Assembly (NCBI GenBank): GCA_026686845.1
Contig: JAIVEN010000002.1
Coordinates: 29,300,001-29,364,000, forward strand
Direction: 5' to 3'
Origin: Adenanthera pavonina
Taxonomy: Eukaryota > Streptophyta > Magnoliopsida > Fabales > Fabaceae
DNA: 64,000 nucleotides
Shown here: positions 45,540 through 59,101 of the stretch, piece after piece
Numbering within the stretch: position 1 is the stretch's first letter
Layout of the letters: each line of letters begins with the position of its first letter
Translations under genes and position numbers: made by a program
Notes under the pieces: model-generated
Told to the model about the DNA's origin: nothing
What the model saw: only the letters and a program-made list of their open reading frames with translations
Databases searched by the model: none

Positions 45540-46762
45540 CACTACACCAAAAAGGGAATAGTCTCTGTTTATTTTTTTGCCTTTATTAGCGCTTCAAAAA
45601 CATCAACTATTATAGCGCTAATAAAAAAAGGACTTTTGTTAAGATAAATGCTAACTTTTCTCCTTTTTAATTAAAAATAAATTGTCCTTGAACCCCATTT
45701 CTTTGATTCAAACTTGGAAGAAGGAGCAAGGGAGGAGATGTTTGTTGCAGCCAAACATACAAGTAAATAATCAATATAGAGAAAAAAAGAAAAGATGCAA
45801 GGAATCACCAGCAATTATCAATGAAGAATCAAAAACCAAATACATATATTTTATTTTATTCTAATACAATAGATAAGATATCAACAATGCCGCAACAACA
45901 CTGAGAATTCCAATTGCTAAATTCCACAACAACAAATGAAATAATTTTTTAACAAATAAAACATCAATCGGATAGAGGGAGATCTACAAAGAGAGGTGAT
46001 GTGCGAGGTGAGAATTCCAGATACTGTTCGTCATCCTGTCATGCATCTAAATTCAAGGGAGATGAGATCAACAAATAGAGGAAATGATCTACATAGATGT
46101 TCTACAAATAGATGAGATCCGTAAAGAGACGAATGAGTTGGCATTGGTGAATATAGAGATGAGATCTGCAAAAAGGGAGACGGTCTGCGAAGACGTTCTG
46201 CATGGCAGAAATGGAGACCCTGAGATGGAGAGAGATGTAGCTGAAGGAAGAAAGGGAGGGAGGGAGGGAAAGACATAGGAGGGACGATGATGATGATGGG
46301 ATGGTACGCTCGTGAAGGGAAATTGAAAAAGAAAGAGAGAGAAGAGAAAGTAAGGGAGGGATGAATGAGCACATGAAATTGAAAAAGTAAGAAAGAAAAG
46401 ACAAAGTAAGGGAGGGATGAATGAGTGATCTAGACGGTTGATATTTTTTTATCAATGGTAGAGAATACTAATTCATGTGTTGTGTTTCTTTTAAAATAAA
46501 AACATTAAAACTTTACTCATTATTTATTTGAGAAACACTAACTAAAGTCTAGACTTTAGTTGGAATTTCTCAAATAAATACTAAGTAAAGTCTCCGCCTT
46601 ATTTTTATTAGTTTTTTTAATAATAAACACAAATAAAAGTCTAGTCTTTTGTTAGTGTTTCTTCAAATAAATGTCAATTAAAGCCTTCATCTTACTTTTA
46701 TTAGACTTTTTTCTAATAAATGCCAACTATTGAGTGCCAATAAAAATTGAATTGGTGTAGTT
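45540..46762. mobile_element. Non-autonomous CACTA-like element
   Basis: 1,223 bp with ends CACTACACCAAAAA and GGTGTAGTT (inverted match, last base changed), flanked by a 3-bp duplication TTC (45537-45539, 46763-46765). Ends and duplication length are those of the CACTA superfamily. No transposase; the frames at 46031-46455 are low-complexity. The interior has TAGCGCTA pieces near the left end and several CTAAAGTCT repeats near the right end. Confidence 0.8.
46540..46561. repeat. 22-bp perfect palindrome
   Basis: Half-site AACTAAAGTCT followed at once by its exact complement. It lies among weaker repeats of CTAAAGTCT and AATAAATACTAA in the right part of the CACTA-like element, the place where such elements carry transposase-binding repeats. 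Confidence 0.9.
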
Positions 46763-46828
46763 TTCCAGTTTGCGGTAAGAAAAAAATTAAGGAACATATT
46801 TTTTATATAATAAAGTAATGACTTTCAT

Positions 46829-49133
46829 TGTAACACCCCTCATGATATCTTTCTTGGCATTGTGTTCAGGACCGGAGGAAACAGGATGGAGGAAGGCTCA
46901 AGTGGAGTCTGGAAGAGCTCCACACCGTAGTGAGAAGCAGGGCCATCGTGGTGAGAACCATTCTAGTAGCATTGTTTCAGCTAAAACTGGTGGAGCCGCG
47001 GCGAGGTGTGCTGGAGCCCTGGTGAGAGTCAGGATTTTTGTTTAAAATAAGATCAGTTTGGACAAACGGAAAAGAAAGAAACGAAGCGAGCGACGGAGGA
47101 AACCATGGGAGCTTTGCTAGGGTTCATGTTTTCCAGCTATTAGGAGTTATTTTTAGCCTCTAGAAGCTTGTATCCAAGTTGGTAAGTGTTCTCTACTCCT
47201 CCCTCTGCATTTTCTTAGATTGGAATTTGGGGTTTTTGGTTTTGAGGTTGTATCTTCGATTCTGGCCTAAATCCACCGATTGAAATGGATGCAATGGGGT
47301 TAAGGAAGTGTGTTTTGGTGTTCTTGTTGCTTGGATGTGAGTTTTGAAGGGTTTATGTATGATTTGAGCTTAACCCTAGGTTGTTTTCGGTTAGAGCTCT
47401 TGGGAATCCAATGTGTATGTGATTGAGTAGTGTTTGAATAGTCCCTAAGAGCTTATTGATGCATGAAAGGGGAGTTGGAACCTTGGGTTAGGCCTAAAGT
47501 GGTTGAATTGTGATATTTGGATATTTGGTATATGTGGTTAACTGAGATATTGTATTATTGTGAAGGTTGTTTAGTTAACCGAGAGGGGTTCGTGCGTGTG
47601 GACCATTCGAGAAGTTCGTGGAACTCACGTGTGTGGTATAGACAACCTGAGGTAACCGGATGTTTGTTTATATTGTATTGTCAATGTTGTATTATAGTAC
47701 ATATAGTTGTGTATCTATGCATGTTTCTTTCATACCATGATATTGATGTGTTTGTGTGTACTGTTTTTATATATCGTAGTATGCACGTAGTTAGATGATG
47801 ATTATGATTATGATGATGAGATATGTGATGATGACATTGATATGATATGACATGATGCATACATGATATTATGATGTTTATGATGATGATAATATGATGA
47901 TACATGAGCATCACCACATGACATTGTGAGATTGTGATTTATGGCGGATGGAGTGGAGTGGTGATGATATGATGATGATATGATGTATGATGATATATAT
48001 ATATATATATGTTAGGGAGGATAAGGTTGGATATATATATATATATGTTAAGGAGGATAAGGGTGGATTATATGTGTTACGGAGGATAAGGATGGGAGTC
48101 CCTGTAAGGGCGACATGCATTTCATTCATTTTCACATAGCATTCATGTGTTGCATGAAATATATGTATATATATTTATGTGTGTGTAGTTATCCCTGATT
48201 ACTGAGACATTGTCTCACACCCCTCTCCCATGAACTAACTTTTCATGTGATAGTTTTGGAACTAGTCCGGAGAAGATGCGGAAGTAGCGGCGTACGTGGG
48301 AATAGTCTATGTAGTATTTGTAATTTTGGATATTGTATCTTGTGCCAAGTAGGCTAGAAATTTTTGTAATGAACGTATGACATTGAGTGCATTGTTATAG
48401 ATGGTTGTATGCATGTTTATATGTGGGAAAGAGGTTGTTTGTGGTATGTATGTTGTGTGTATGTGTTATGTGTGATGAAAGTTGGAATTGGGCTTGATTG
48501 GTGTGTTTAAGGTCCTGTAGCCTATTTTGTCCAGTTGGGGTTCAAGGAGGTCAAATCTCAGAGGAGTGGTTTCTTTGGGGTGAAACCTCTTTGGACAAGT
48601 TGGTTTGAGGGTTTTGGACATGTATGAATGGTCTTTGAGTGACCAGTTGCCTTTGGTGGCAATTGGAGGTTGTTAGTGGTGAGTTTTGGTCAATAAGTGG
48701 CAAAAATGGTGTCAGGGGTCCAGAATCTCCATACGGAGTTAGTTTTGAGGTGAAAGTGGTGTCTATGGTTAGATTGGGATTAGATTGACTTGTAGGAGTT
48801 AAAATCAAGTCAATCAGAGGTCAGAGCATAAAGTTATGCGCGTCGAAAGTTCGCCCAGGATATTGCATTTTGCTGTTATGAAAATCTGAGGGTAGCGCCG
48901 CGGCATTAGGTTCCAGGCCATGGCGCTAGAGGCCAAAGCAAGGAAAAATAGGGGAGGTCTGGAGCCACGGCAGTACTGTTGTAGCCACGGCCCCAGCCCA
49001 GTTTTTGGTATTTTGGGTTTCGTTTCTACTATTCTGAGGTTGTGAGAAGTTGTTTTGAGTTGTTTGGGTCGTGTTTAGTTGGTTTTTGAAGTTTTTGATC
49101 AAGTCAGGAGGTGTCAGGAGGTAGGATGTTACA
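46829..49133 (+). mobile_element. Complete Tekay-type solo LTR
   Basis: 2,305 bp from TGTAACACCCCTCATG to GTAGGATGTTACA, with the exact duplication TTCAT at 46824-46828 and 49134-49138. It is the best-preserved LTR of this family here and serves as reference for the others. It also has the three-unit minisatellite at 48006-48095. No internal region, so it arose by recombination between two LTRs. Confidence 0.93.
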
Positions 49134-49138
49134 TTCAT

Positions 49139-49247
49139 TACTGTCAAAAAGAATAGATTTAATATTATACATATATACAACAACTGATAAGATAACTAGA
49201 ACTCAACTTTTATGAGGGATAACCTAATTCATCTTTGCTTACTATAA
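49139..49247. other. Short non-coding spacer
   Basis: No gene or element recognised between the solo LTR duplication and the MITE. Confidence 0.5.
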
Positions 49248-49635
49248 GGGGTTGCTTGGTATAAGGTAAGTAAGTAGAGAATGTTAAACTTTGTCCTGGA
49301 AAGTAAATTAACTGATATTGCCTAGTTCCAAAAAAAAAAGATGCAACTTTCCGAAAAATTGGACTTAACTTAGGAAATTCTACTTCCCAAGTGAATCATC
49401 ATAATTTTAAAAAATGCCCTTAACTTTCTAATTTGTTTCATTAATAAAAAGGATATTTATGTCATTAACTTTAAAATGTAATTTATTTATTTATTTATTT
49501 ATTTAAAGAATAATTTAAACTTCTTATGAAACTAAAAATTAAACAAGCAAGTAATATGAATTTCTCATGAAGTAAACTTCCCTGAAAATATCCTTCCCAA
49601 AAAGTTAATTTCGATGAAGAATACCAAGCAACCCC
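49248..49635. mobile_element. Tourist-like MITE
   Basis: 388 bp with perfect 15-bp inverted ends GGGGTTGCTTGGTAT and a TAA duplication on both sides (49245-49247, 49636-49638). Features of PIF/Harbinger-derived MITEs. Non-coding; contains a (TTTA)n tract at about 49480-49505. Confidence 0.9.
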
Positions 49636-49669
49636 TAACATACGAAAGAAAGATGTCTATTATCATATA

Positions 49670-50009
49670 ACTCAAATTTTATTATTCCGGATATGTAAGA
49701 GGACTAATGGAAGAGTATTACTAGAATTATATAGAACCGGAGGGGCTAGAACCAAAGGAAAGAAGCAAATTTTTCAAACAGAAGGAGCTGGCACTAGGTG
49801 CCAAGTCACAAATCTGTTAAAAAGAGGTGAGCTCAACTTGCTGGAATATGCCATCTCGAAGGGATACAAGGAGTCTCTACTGGGTCTTGGTTTTTTGGGT
49901 TGGGAAACGATATTTTTGTGCTCTAGCGGGCTTAAATCTTCAAGGTAATGTAGTTTTACCACCACCTTCTTCTCTTTTCTCAAGCCTTGGGTTAGATTTC
50001 CTGGGTACG
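49670..50009 (+). mobile_element. 5' fragment of a Tekay-type LTR
   Basis: Resembles the first 340 bp or so of the LTR beginning at 50010 (GACTAATGGAAGAGTATTA against GACTCATGGAAGAATATTT, GGAGGGGCTA, TACTGGGTCTTG-type). It is interrupted by the next LTR start, so the two lie head to tail. Confidence 0.55.
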
Positions 50010-53000
50010 TGTAACAACCCTAATCTGATTCTTTTAGACATGTTAGTGGACTCATGGAAGAATATTTTGGATTAGTGCAAGTTTGGAGGGGCTAAGACCG
50101 GAGGAAGAGATGAGAAGAGAGAAGGAAGTAGAAAATTCTCTCACGCCGCGGCGGGCTCCCTTCGCTCCTTGGCGAGAGAGTTGAATTATGCCAATGTCAT
50201 TTGGAGACAAAGAACACTAGCGTCGCAGTGCCAGTAACCTCTATCATGAATTCTATTTTAAATAATGCAAACGAGATGACCGAGAAGGGGAAAATGGAGT
50301 AAACTGAAGGCTCTCTACTAGGGTTCAAAGTTCTAAGGTGTTAAGGCACATTTTAGAGCTCCAGGAAGCTTGGATTTTGTAAGTATGGTGATTCTCTACT
50401 TGTTCCTTCCTCTTTTCTAGTTTTAAATGGTAGATTTTGGTGTTAGATGTTGGAGGTTCAATTGGGATAGATTTCCACTGATTAAATTATGTTTAAATAC
50501 TTCAATAGTGTGTTGTTGGATATGTTTAAGTTTTGGGTTATGGATTTTGGTTGATTAGGTGGTGTTTTCTCCAAAGCCTAGTCGCTACAATCTAGGTTTT
50601 CATGATGTCTGAATTTGGTTATGTTCAAATTGGGAATTTTGAATTGTTTTGAGTATTAAGATGTTTGAATATGGTATTGGTAACTTGATTTCATTGGGTT
50701 TATGCTTGAGATGTTGATTTAAGTTCTACTAGAGCATGTCTTTGGTCTTAATTCTTGTGTTTGGTGCTTGTATAGGGCATGTATGTTTTGATGAGGTATA
50801 TGGATTCCAAGAAGTTAATTGGAAGTACCAAATTCATCGATAAGTGGGTAAATTGTGTTATGATGGATTTGGCTCTTAGAGGCATGAAGTGATCTTGGAT
50901 AATTCTAATAGTTTTACTGGAGTCTTGTTGAATGTTTGAGCTTAGATTGGTATTGAATGTTAATTCATTGTTGTGAATTGTATTTTCTCATGTATGTTGT
51001 AGTCGGCGATCCTTTCGCCTACTGAGGTGTCATGGGTGTGCGGCAACTTAAGGTAATCGGGGAGTAATTATATTTATTCTATATGTTTAAAAGTTTTCAA
51101 ATCATGATATGCAATTTATATCATGGCAGGAAATAGTAAGTTTTTTTGAAACTCTCATTTTTTGAAAAGTATGATAAAGAACTGAAAATAGTTGATTTAA
51201 TATTTATGTGTATATATGATTATATAAATGAGAATACAAGGACTTAGCCTATGAATATTATACTTTCAGTATTAGTATGTGTAACATTGATGATAATAAT
51301 GAGAATGAAATTGGTTATATATGTATACATATATGTTTATGATTAAGATGGATAATTACATGCTGATTATTATTGTACATCCGCATATGATATCTTGTGT
51401 GATGATATTATGTTAGCATGGTGATGATGATGATGATGATGATTGTGTATGATATTAACATGTTGGCATAGCATGAAAGGCATTATCACTTTAGTCATAC
51501 ATGTTAAGCATTAGATAGATGGTTGATGATGTCTTCTGATATGATGATACCACGTGGTATGCCGATCCACTGGTGGGACACACGAGGTCTCATGTCCAAG
51601 TGGTAAGGTTGATATGTATCTTTACCACTAAATCATCATCCTTTAGCTAGGAAGATCCAAGTGGCAATGGATTTGGGGATACATCTTCCTTAAATCACCA
51701 CCAATTCAGGTGGTCTAGGGGAAAGGGAACAATAGTCTACTCATTAATGGAATGACCTTTGGCTGGGTTATGACTAATAGTACTAAGTGTAGCAGCGCCC
51801 CAGAATCAGCCTTCACCGGTTGTTGGAAGAGGGTTGCTTATCAAAGTTACTTTGTGACTAGCTCATGGTTCCTGCCATGATCGATATGGGTTTTGCATAT
51901 CTTGTGCATGGCATTTTTCATATTGCATGTTGCATAAGTGTTGTTATATATATGTATATGTATATAGAACTGTGTACCAGATTTGTAATGCATGTGTGTG
52001 GGTGAACCCTTTTTACAGTGAAACCTCCTGTTTTTATAGTTGTCCCTTGATTATTGGGATGTTTTTCTCACCCCTCGTTAATAACCATGTATAGGAGAGG
52101 ATTTCAGTTCTAACAAGATGGTGCTTGAGGTAATTCCTCCTTTAGGCCAATAGATAGGATATTTGAGTACTCATGATTGATATAAGCTCATCCAAGAACA
52201 CGTTATATGTTTGTTTAGTATTGTGCCAGGTGTAAAGATATGACTGGATACCATGTGTGTTATGGTTTTGTGAATCCTCCTGGTTCAGATGCATGTCTCT
52301 ATCCTCTATAGCCCCTGGTTTTTTAAGGTTAAGACGTGTTTGGATGTATGTATAGTGAATGGTGAGGTTGTACCCTCTGTGGTTTGAGTGTGCTAAGCCT
52401 GTTTTGGATGTTTTGAAATAGAATATATGGTGTTTATAAAGTGTTATCAGGCATATGCCCAATTCGTTGTTAATGGCAGTTTGGGTCCTGGGCATTGCTT
52501 GCCTACATGTACTTTGATGAGTCTGAATAAGGTACAAAGTCATTTAGGAATTTCGGTGTACTCTATAGGGAAAAGGTATATCACCTGATAGGTCAAGTTG
52601 GGGTTTAAGAGGGTCAAAACCTAAGAGAGTGGTTTTCTTGGGGTGCTACCTCATTGAACAATATTCTTGTGTCATTTGTAACTTGTTAAAAAAGGTTGAA
52701 TGATCAAAAGGTCAATGGCTGGGAATTTAGGTGTTAGTGGCTAGTTTTGGTGAAAAAATGACCATTTTGGTCATGGGTGTCCCAATTCTCCATACGAATG
52801 AATTTCTAGGCAAGATTGATGTCTATGGTTAGAAGAGGTGTAGAATGACTTGTAGGCATTGGAATCATCTTAATCAGAGGTCTGGTTAAAGAGTTATGCG
52901 CATCCAAAGTTCATCCCAAAAACTAAAATTTGCTATCATTTGACAGCAGCAGGTGGGACAGCAGCCCCATATTCCAAGGTCGTAACACCACAGGTGAAAA

Positions 53001-53040
53001 TTACTTCCTTTGTTTTCATGTCAGCCAGTCATAGTTTGAA
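50010..53040 (+). mobile_element. Diverged Tekay-type LTR, 3' end missing
   Basis: Starts TGTAACAACCCTAATC and passes through the usual LTR blocks (CCCAGAATCAGCCTTCACCG at about 51811, CTCCATACG at about 52790, TTATGCGCATCC at 52893). It stops near 53040 without reaching a GTTACA terminus. No internal region. It contains a GAT repeat at about 51424-51445. Exact right edge uncertain. Confidence 0.6.
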
Positions 53041-53560
53041 GTCCTTTGGTCTTGTTTAACCCTATTTCCTAAGTCTCTCCTCTTAACTTCTTACCCTTTG
53101 TGTCCCATTTTGGTTGTTTCTCATTTATGCCTTGGTTCATTTCAAAGAAAGTTATCTCATGGATACCGTTTTGTGGTCTTTAACCTTAGGGTGTTAAAGT
53201 ACAAGCTTGGGTTTCGAGTTTGCTAAACATTTCACCAATTAAATTGTGTTTAATTATTTTAATGAAGTGTTGTTTAGTGTCTATAAGCTTTAGGCACTGG
53301 TTTTTAGGTGTTAAAGTTGTCATTTCTCTAAACCCTAGCCTCTAACTTTGGGATTTTGATGATGTCCAAATTTTATGAGCAAATGTTTGGTTTTGGGAGT
53401 TCTTTTGAATTCAAATATGAGTAGGTATGGTGCCAATTGCTTGGTTTTGTGGGATACAAGCCTTGAATTTAGATTTATGATCAATTAGAGGGTATATACT
53501 CGCTTGATGTATGTCTAAACCAGTTGTGTACTAGCTATGTGCTTGCTTGATGTGTGCGTA
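53041..53560 (+). mobile_element. 5' LTR fragment, diverged Tekay type
   Basis: Resembles the first third of the LTR at 50010 (AATTAAATTGTGTTTAATTA, TGAAGTGTTGTTTAGTG) but lacks both termini. It is joined directly to La-motif pseudogene sequence at 53561. Confidence 0.45.
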
Positions 53561-53634
53561 AACAGGTTGAGGAGGTGGGAGAAAAGGAAAATTTGTTTCT
53601 ATAGGGAAGAATGATTTATAATGAGGTGGTGCAT
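53561..53634 (-). pseudogene. La-motif gene remnant, left piece (copy 6)
   Basis: AGGTTGAGGAGGTGGGAG through TGATTTATAATGAGGTGGT aligns with the N-terminal coding part of copies 2 and 3 (18401-18470). The gene is interrupted at 53635 by a solo LTR with the duplication TGCAT and continues at 59102. Confidence 0.7.
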
Positions 53635-54054
53635 TGTTCACCACCTAGCGTATACCGAAAAAGCGCGAACCATGACAAGTAATACAAAGTGAATAAAGTA
53701 TCGTTCCTATGATAATTTCATTCCAAAACTTAGTTAAGTATCAATATCACACTTTTGCTTAATTTAAGCCACTCAAAGAATAAGAGCAAAAACATATAAT
53801 CAATAAACTACACTAAAGTTAGAAGTTAATGGTGATTCTAGACAATAAAGACCACCAAAGATTATTTCTAACTTAATCACTTCATAATAGTTAATTACCT
53901 CTTCCATCTTTGTTTTTTAATGCAATTATATGAGTCTAGGTTTCAATTACACTTCTAAGCATATCTCAAATTCAAAGAAGTTTTCTAATCAATTCAATCC
54001 ACAATCTCTTGCCAAATTAGTTAATTATAGCTTCATTAAACACAAACCTAATGT

Positions 54055-55706
54055 TGTTGAATCTAGAGTTTTGATGATTCCAAACCAACATTCAAGAGCT
54101 TGGAATGAAGATATCAAAGGAGCTCAAAGTGTTTCAAGTGAAGAAGTTCTGAGTAATCTGTGCAAGATTTGTTGTAGGATCATTAGTTATGTTTAAATAT
54201 GGGTAAAAGACTTTGATTTGATGAAAAGATGTTTTAAAAACTTGATTTTATGAAATATTTGAAAAATACCCTCCAACAGACGAACTTTGAAAAGTTTACA
54301 TTAAACTGTCATGTTGGAAATTCGAACTTTGGCTTTGGAAATTCGAATTTCAAGTTAAAACTGAATAAGTCTGAAGAGATGCCTCTCTGACAGATGAATT
54401 TTGATTTTTCAAAATTCAAATTTCATAAGTGTCTGAAAGAAGCTGTTGAGTAACAGACGAACTTTGGGTTTTGAACATTCAAATTTCAGATAAAATGAAA
54501 CTTATGAAAACTGAAGAAATTCATCTAAAACAATGTTAAAGTTCATCTGAAATCAAGATTATATCGAGTTCCAAAATTGCTCACTGACAGACAAACTTTG
54601 AACATGGAAATTCGAATTTCAGAAGCTAAAGTTGTGAGTCTGTTGAAATGATATGATGACATACGAAGGACAGTGTTTACAAATTCGAATTTTAAAGTAA
54701 GTCTGAAAAGATGTCTCTCTGACAGACGAACTTCATGCTTTGAAAATTCGAATTTCAAAGTAAATGAACTACTGTGCTTCTTGAAGCATACCACGGACAG
54801 ACGAATTTTGGGGTTTCAAAATTTGAATTTCGAGGGCACTGTAGAAAATTGAAAACACTGTTCATACTTAACAGAAAAACTTTCTTCTTGAAAATTCGTA
54901 TGTCACAACATGAAAACATTTTCTAAGTTTCAAAATTTGAATTTCACTTCATGAACAGACGAACTTCAGTACTTCAACGTTGGAAGCTTTAACCTTCGGT
55001 TCCTTTGAAATTTGTCTGTTGACCAACCAAAATTTGAATTTCAGTATGTCAGAAGCATTAAATGCGGTTGGTTAACGGATAGTTTTTTAGAGTAACCGTT
55101 GGATAACTTCCCCAATGGATAGATTTTGTCTCTAACGAATAGTTGGGACCTAAATCTATAAATACAACATCATTTGAAGTTGTGGGTAACGAATCAAACT
55201 TTGTATATACTGAAATTTTGCCAAATTTTCAACTCAAAGACTTTTACCCTCTTACCTCAATACTTGTACTTCAACTTTCATATTCACTCTATTCAAGAGA
55301 GTTTCATCTATGTAAACAATCTAATCTTCATCTGGAAGATAGATTTTCTTGTGAGGAGATATCACAAGGGATTGTAAAGCACTTTGTGAAAGTGCAGAAA
55401 GTGATTGAGTGAGCTCTAGAAAACAGAGCACTGACGTTGTACTGTGGCATTTGCAAGAAGCCCGTTGAATTCTTGCTGAATAGTGGAAAATCTCAAGTGG
55501 TGTCTTGGAGACTAGACGTAGGTCAAGTGGAGAGACCGAACCAGGATAAATATCAGAGTTTTTCTTCTCTCTATCACTACTCTTTTATCTTACTGCTTTA
55601 TACTCTATTTTTCTGTCATACCTGCTTTCTTCATTATTCTCACTTTGTGCAGAAAATTTTAATCTTCCCAATTCACCCTCCTCTTGGGAAGTCAGCCTAA
55701 CTAACA
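54055..55706 (+). mobile_element. Solo LTR of the copia family
   Basis: 1,652 bp, TGTTGAATCT to CTAACTAACA, with exact duplication AATGT (54050-54054, 55707-55711). Shares the motif-rich U3 and the TATA box with the complete element at 2256-14200, but with more changes and many TTTGAA in place of TTCGAA. Confidence 0.93.
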
Positions 55707-55810
55707 AATGTGACTTTGTGAAGCCCATAAGTATATCTCAATCCTATAAACAAAATGTTCCAACTATCATTGTGAATATCACAATCCCAAAATGTGTAAT
55801 GCATAGTCTA

Positions 55811-58336
55811 TGTAACATCCCTAAAAACTAAATATCTAAAAATGCATAGAAAATTTGTAAAAACAAGCAAATACCGTTTTCTGTAAAATAGGGCAAAGAG
55901 GTCATTTTTCTGGTCGAACGAAAAAATGAGAAATTATGTTTTTTCCCTTAGAAATTATAGAAATTACATATATGTCCCTAAGCAGAAAAATATTAGGGGG
56001 AAGAACATATAAAAGTCATGGGGAAAATTACAACTAATGACCTAAAAAAATTTGAAACTATAATTTTGCCCCAGGTTAGCGGTAGTTTTGTAAATATATA
56101 AAATTACTGTCAAAATGAAGCTCTCAACAAGATGAGTCTAATGATATATGGCACTGAGAGTTAATGATTAAAAATAAAGAAATAATCAGTGCTAAAGGTT
56201 AAAAAGTAACGTTATACCAATAAAACTGCTTTTTGATCTATAAAAGCTAAAAAGATAAAAAGAAAAGCAGTTAGATACCACAAAATGAGTTTTTTAGAGA
56301 TAGGATAATAAAATAATACTAGACACAAGTTTACTTTATTCCTGTACCAATAAAGTAGATTTACACTACAAAAGGTAATTTTATCTATTTAAGTATAAAG
56401 TAACCAACACAGAGTATTACTGGACTGGAAAAGTTATGTAGTATCTTGGAGATAATACCCTACTAGAATGGCACCACTTGGCAGCCCATGTGACTAAATT
56501 TGAAGTCTTAATGGTTAAGCAAAGGTTAACCAAAGTTAGTTAACTTAACCAAGGGTGTAAAAGTAACCAAACCAAGCCTTAAACCATGGTTAGACTTGTC
56601 TATAAATACCCCCACCCATTTGGACAAAATTCACAAGAGGAATGAGAGGGGAAACTCTGCAAAAATAGTAATGGAAGTAGCACCCAAGTGAAGGAAGAAA
56701 AAGGAGAAGGAAAAAGAAGAAGAAAAGCCCAAGAAAAATCGGTATGAGCTAGTTCATGACTTTGATGATTTCCAATATAGTTTTTGGGTTGTATGAGCTA
56801 GTTTTTGTGAAATTCTTTCCTTCCCAACCTCTGTCCAGTTTTTACCGAGGTGTGTTTATGGGAAGAATGATGTTTTAAAATCATAAAATCATGATTAGAT
56901 GAGATTTTGCAAAAGGAAGCAAGTATGGTATGATTTGAGCAAGTTTTGAGAAAAGCATATTTCTCTCCCTTTATGGCTGAGTTTGGCCAAACCAAAAGTG
57001 TGTCTTAGGGTGGGAATTTCATTAATCTGACCTCAAAAATGAATTTCCCATGACCGAAAACCTTAACAACATATATATGCTTCATGATATAGGCTAAGAT
57101 AGACAAATTCAACAATTAAGAGTTTTAAGGGTTTCATTTGATTCATATGTATTATACCATGAAAGCAATGGCTTGAACCATTGTTTAATGTTTTCTAGGG
57201 ACTTGAGGAAGCTTAAGGAAAATAAGGGAATCATTGGTTTCAAGTAGAAAGCCAAGTGGTCTTCAAGAGGTAGCTAAGTTTATAATCTTGCTTTATGTTC
57301 TATCATTGTTTTTCTTATGATCATATTGTATTGCCATATTGAAATTGTGTTCTCTTTGACTGGTTTTGGCTGCAATATAAGGGGTTTTATTCCCTAAGAT
57401 ATCCATTTTCTAAGTCGTTATGCTACTGAAATTTTTATGATTTATATGGTAATTTAATGATTAAGATGATTTTAAGTGATTAAAGTAGTTGTTTTGTGAA
57501 ATGATTGACATGAATGCATGAATTATAACTTACTACTCCCAATCTCATTCCCTCAAATGTCCCATAATATAGGTTCAAGAGATAGTAAGGCCACCAAGAA
57601 GGCAAAGGGCAAGGAGAGGGCTATTGATGATTAACATTATTATTGCCTTTGCCACTTGTATTTTTGTGATTTCATGTAAAATCATTTATGAGTTTGTAAA
57701 GCAATATATTAATGCCATTATGCTCATTTGAGTCTCTTGAGATGCTTTAAGAATGGCATGAGCTAGTATGTACAAGTTTGAGTGTTGAACATGATGTATA
57801 TATATACTGATGCAAATGATGACATATTCTAGTCTTTTTGCGCACCTATGAATCACATAGCTACTATTCACTCAAATTGTGAAAACACATATACATGTTA
57901 TATATTTCTGGAAATTAGATAGATAGGGTTTCCAACAAGCCAAAAACATGTGATTTGGATATTTTTGCAATTTGATATTAATTTTTGAAATTAAGCCAGA
58001 AAACTTGGAACATGAATTTTGACCATTTGTATAGTACATTTTTTAGCAATAAACTATATAAATTAGTGCGGTCAAATACAAGTTTCATATTTTTCCTCGT
58101 AGATCATATTTTCTAGCTTCATTTATAGATTTGAACCACATCATTAGGATTTTTCTTGAATTAGTTATGATTTTTTAAAGTTTGTCTAAAAAATTCGGGT
58201 ACCAAATGAATAGTGTTATGTTTTTTTATTTTAATTATTTTGGATCTTTTAATTATTCAAGCCTCTAATATGAGTCAACTGGACAATAAATATGCTATAC
58301 TACTTAAAAAAATGTATTTAAAAGTAAGGTGTTATA
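55811..58336 (+). mobile_element. Solo LTR, second LTR family
   Basis: 2,526 bp, TGTAACATCC to AAGGTGTTATA, flanked by GTCTA and GTCAA (one mismatch, as expected for an older duplication). Same family as 39778-42341: shared blocks include the GGGCAAAGAGG start region, CAATGGTATATAGCA-like text and the ATTAACTATGATTTTC region. No ORF. Confidence 0.85.
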
Positions 58337-59101
58337 GTCAAACTCTAATTTTCCTATCTCTAGCTTGATTAGAGAACCCTAATCACCCATAATTGATGGC
58401 CAACCAACCAAGAGCACAATAAACCACAAATAATTAAACACACATATATAGCATTAATCACAAATAGGAAGAGGAAACAACCACTAGTCCATGTTTAAGT
58501 TACAAATAATCCTAGGAGAATGGAAACCTAGCCACATATAACTTGATTTACCTCCAAATTAGTCAATACAAAACATCACAACATCAAACTAGGCAGCAAA
58601 ACCATAAAAGAGAAAAGAAAGTAAGAAAAAATTAGGAATGGAGCTTCAAATCTTCAACACAAGCCCTCCCAAGCCTTTCTCCAAGCTTCTTTAGCCTCCA
58701 AGGAGTCTCCAAGGGTCTTCAACAGGTCCAAAATGTCAAAGAAATGTGGATAGAGGTGTTTTATAAATGAAACCCTCATAAAAATCACAAAACAGAATGC
58801 TATGTTTTACTACTATCAAACTTGTGCTGTAGCACAAGTGTTCCTTACCGCGGCACTGTTTCTTGCCTTTATGTTTGTCTCCCAACTTCCAGTGCCTCTT
58901 TGGCTCTTTCACAAGACTTGAGTGGCTAGAATTCTCCACTAAAAGATCACTACAAGAAACCAAAATAATAAAAGCAACCAAATAACAAAAACAAGGCTAA
59001 ATATGAGCAAATAAACAATAAAATGCAAGTATACCAAAAATGCACATTTAACCCATGAAAACATACAAAAATAACATGAATTTCTAGTGGTTAACATGCA
59101 T

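Larger units (their letters stand above)
53635..59096 (+). mobile_element. Solo LTR of a third family, with two nested solo LTRs
   Basis: Begins TGTTCACCAC and ends GTGGTTAACA, with the exact duplication TGCAT at 53630-53634 and 59097-59101. After removing the nested LTRs (54055-55706, 55811-58336) and their duplications it is about 1,274 bp. TG...CA ends and a 5-bp duplication fit an LTR; no coding capacity, so it is a solo LTR or a small non-autonomous element. Strand is arbitrary. Confidence 0.8.

Noticed and set aside
46031..46455. Minus-strand ORFs of 113 and 117 codons in the CACTA-like element
   Set aside because: Ser/Pro/Phe-rich low-complexity translations of a purine-rich tract (GAGGGAGGGA), with two overlapping frames equally open.
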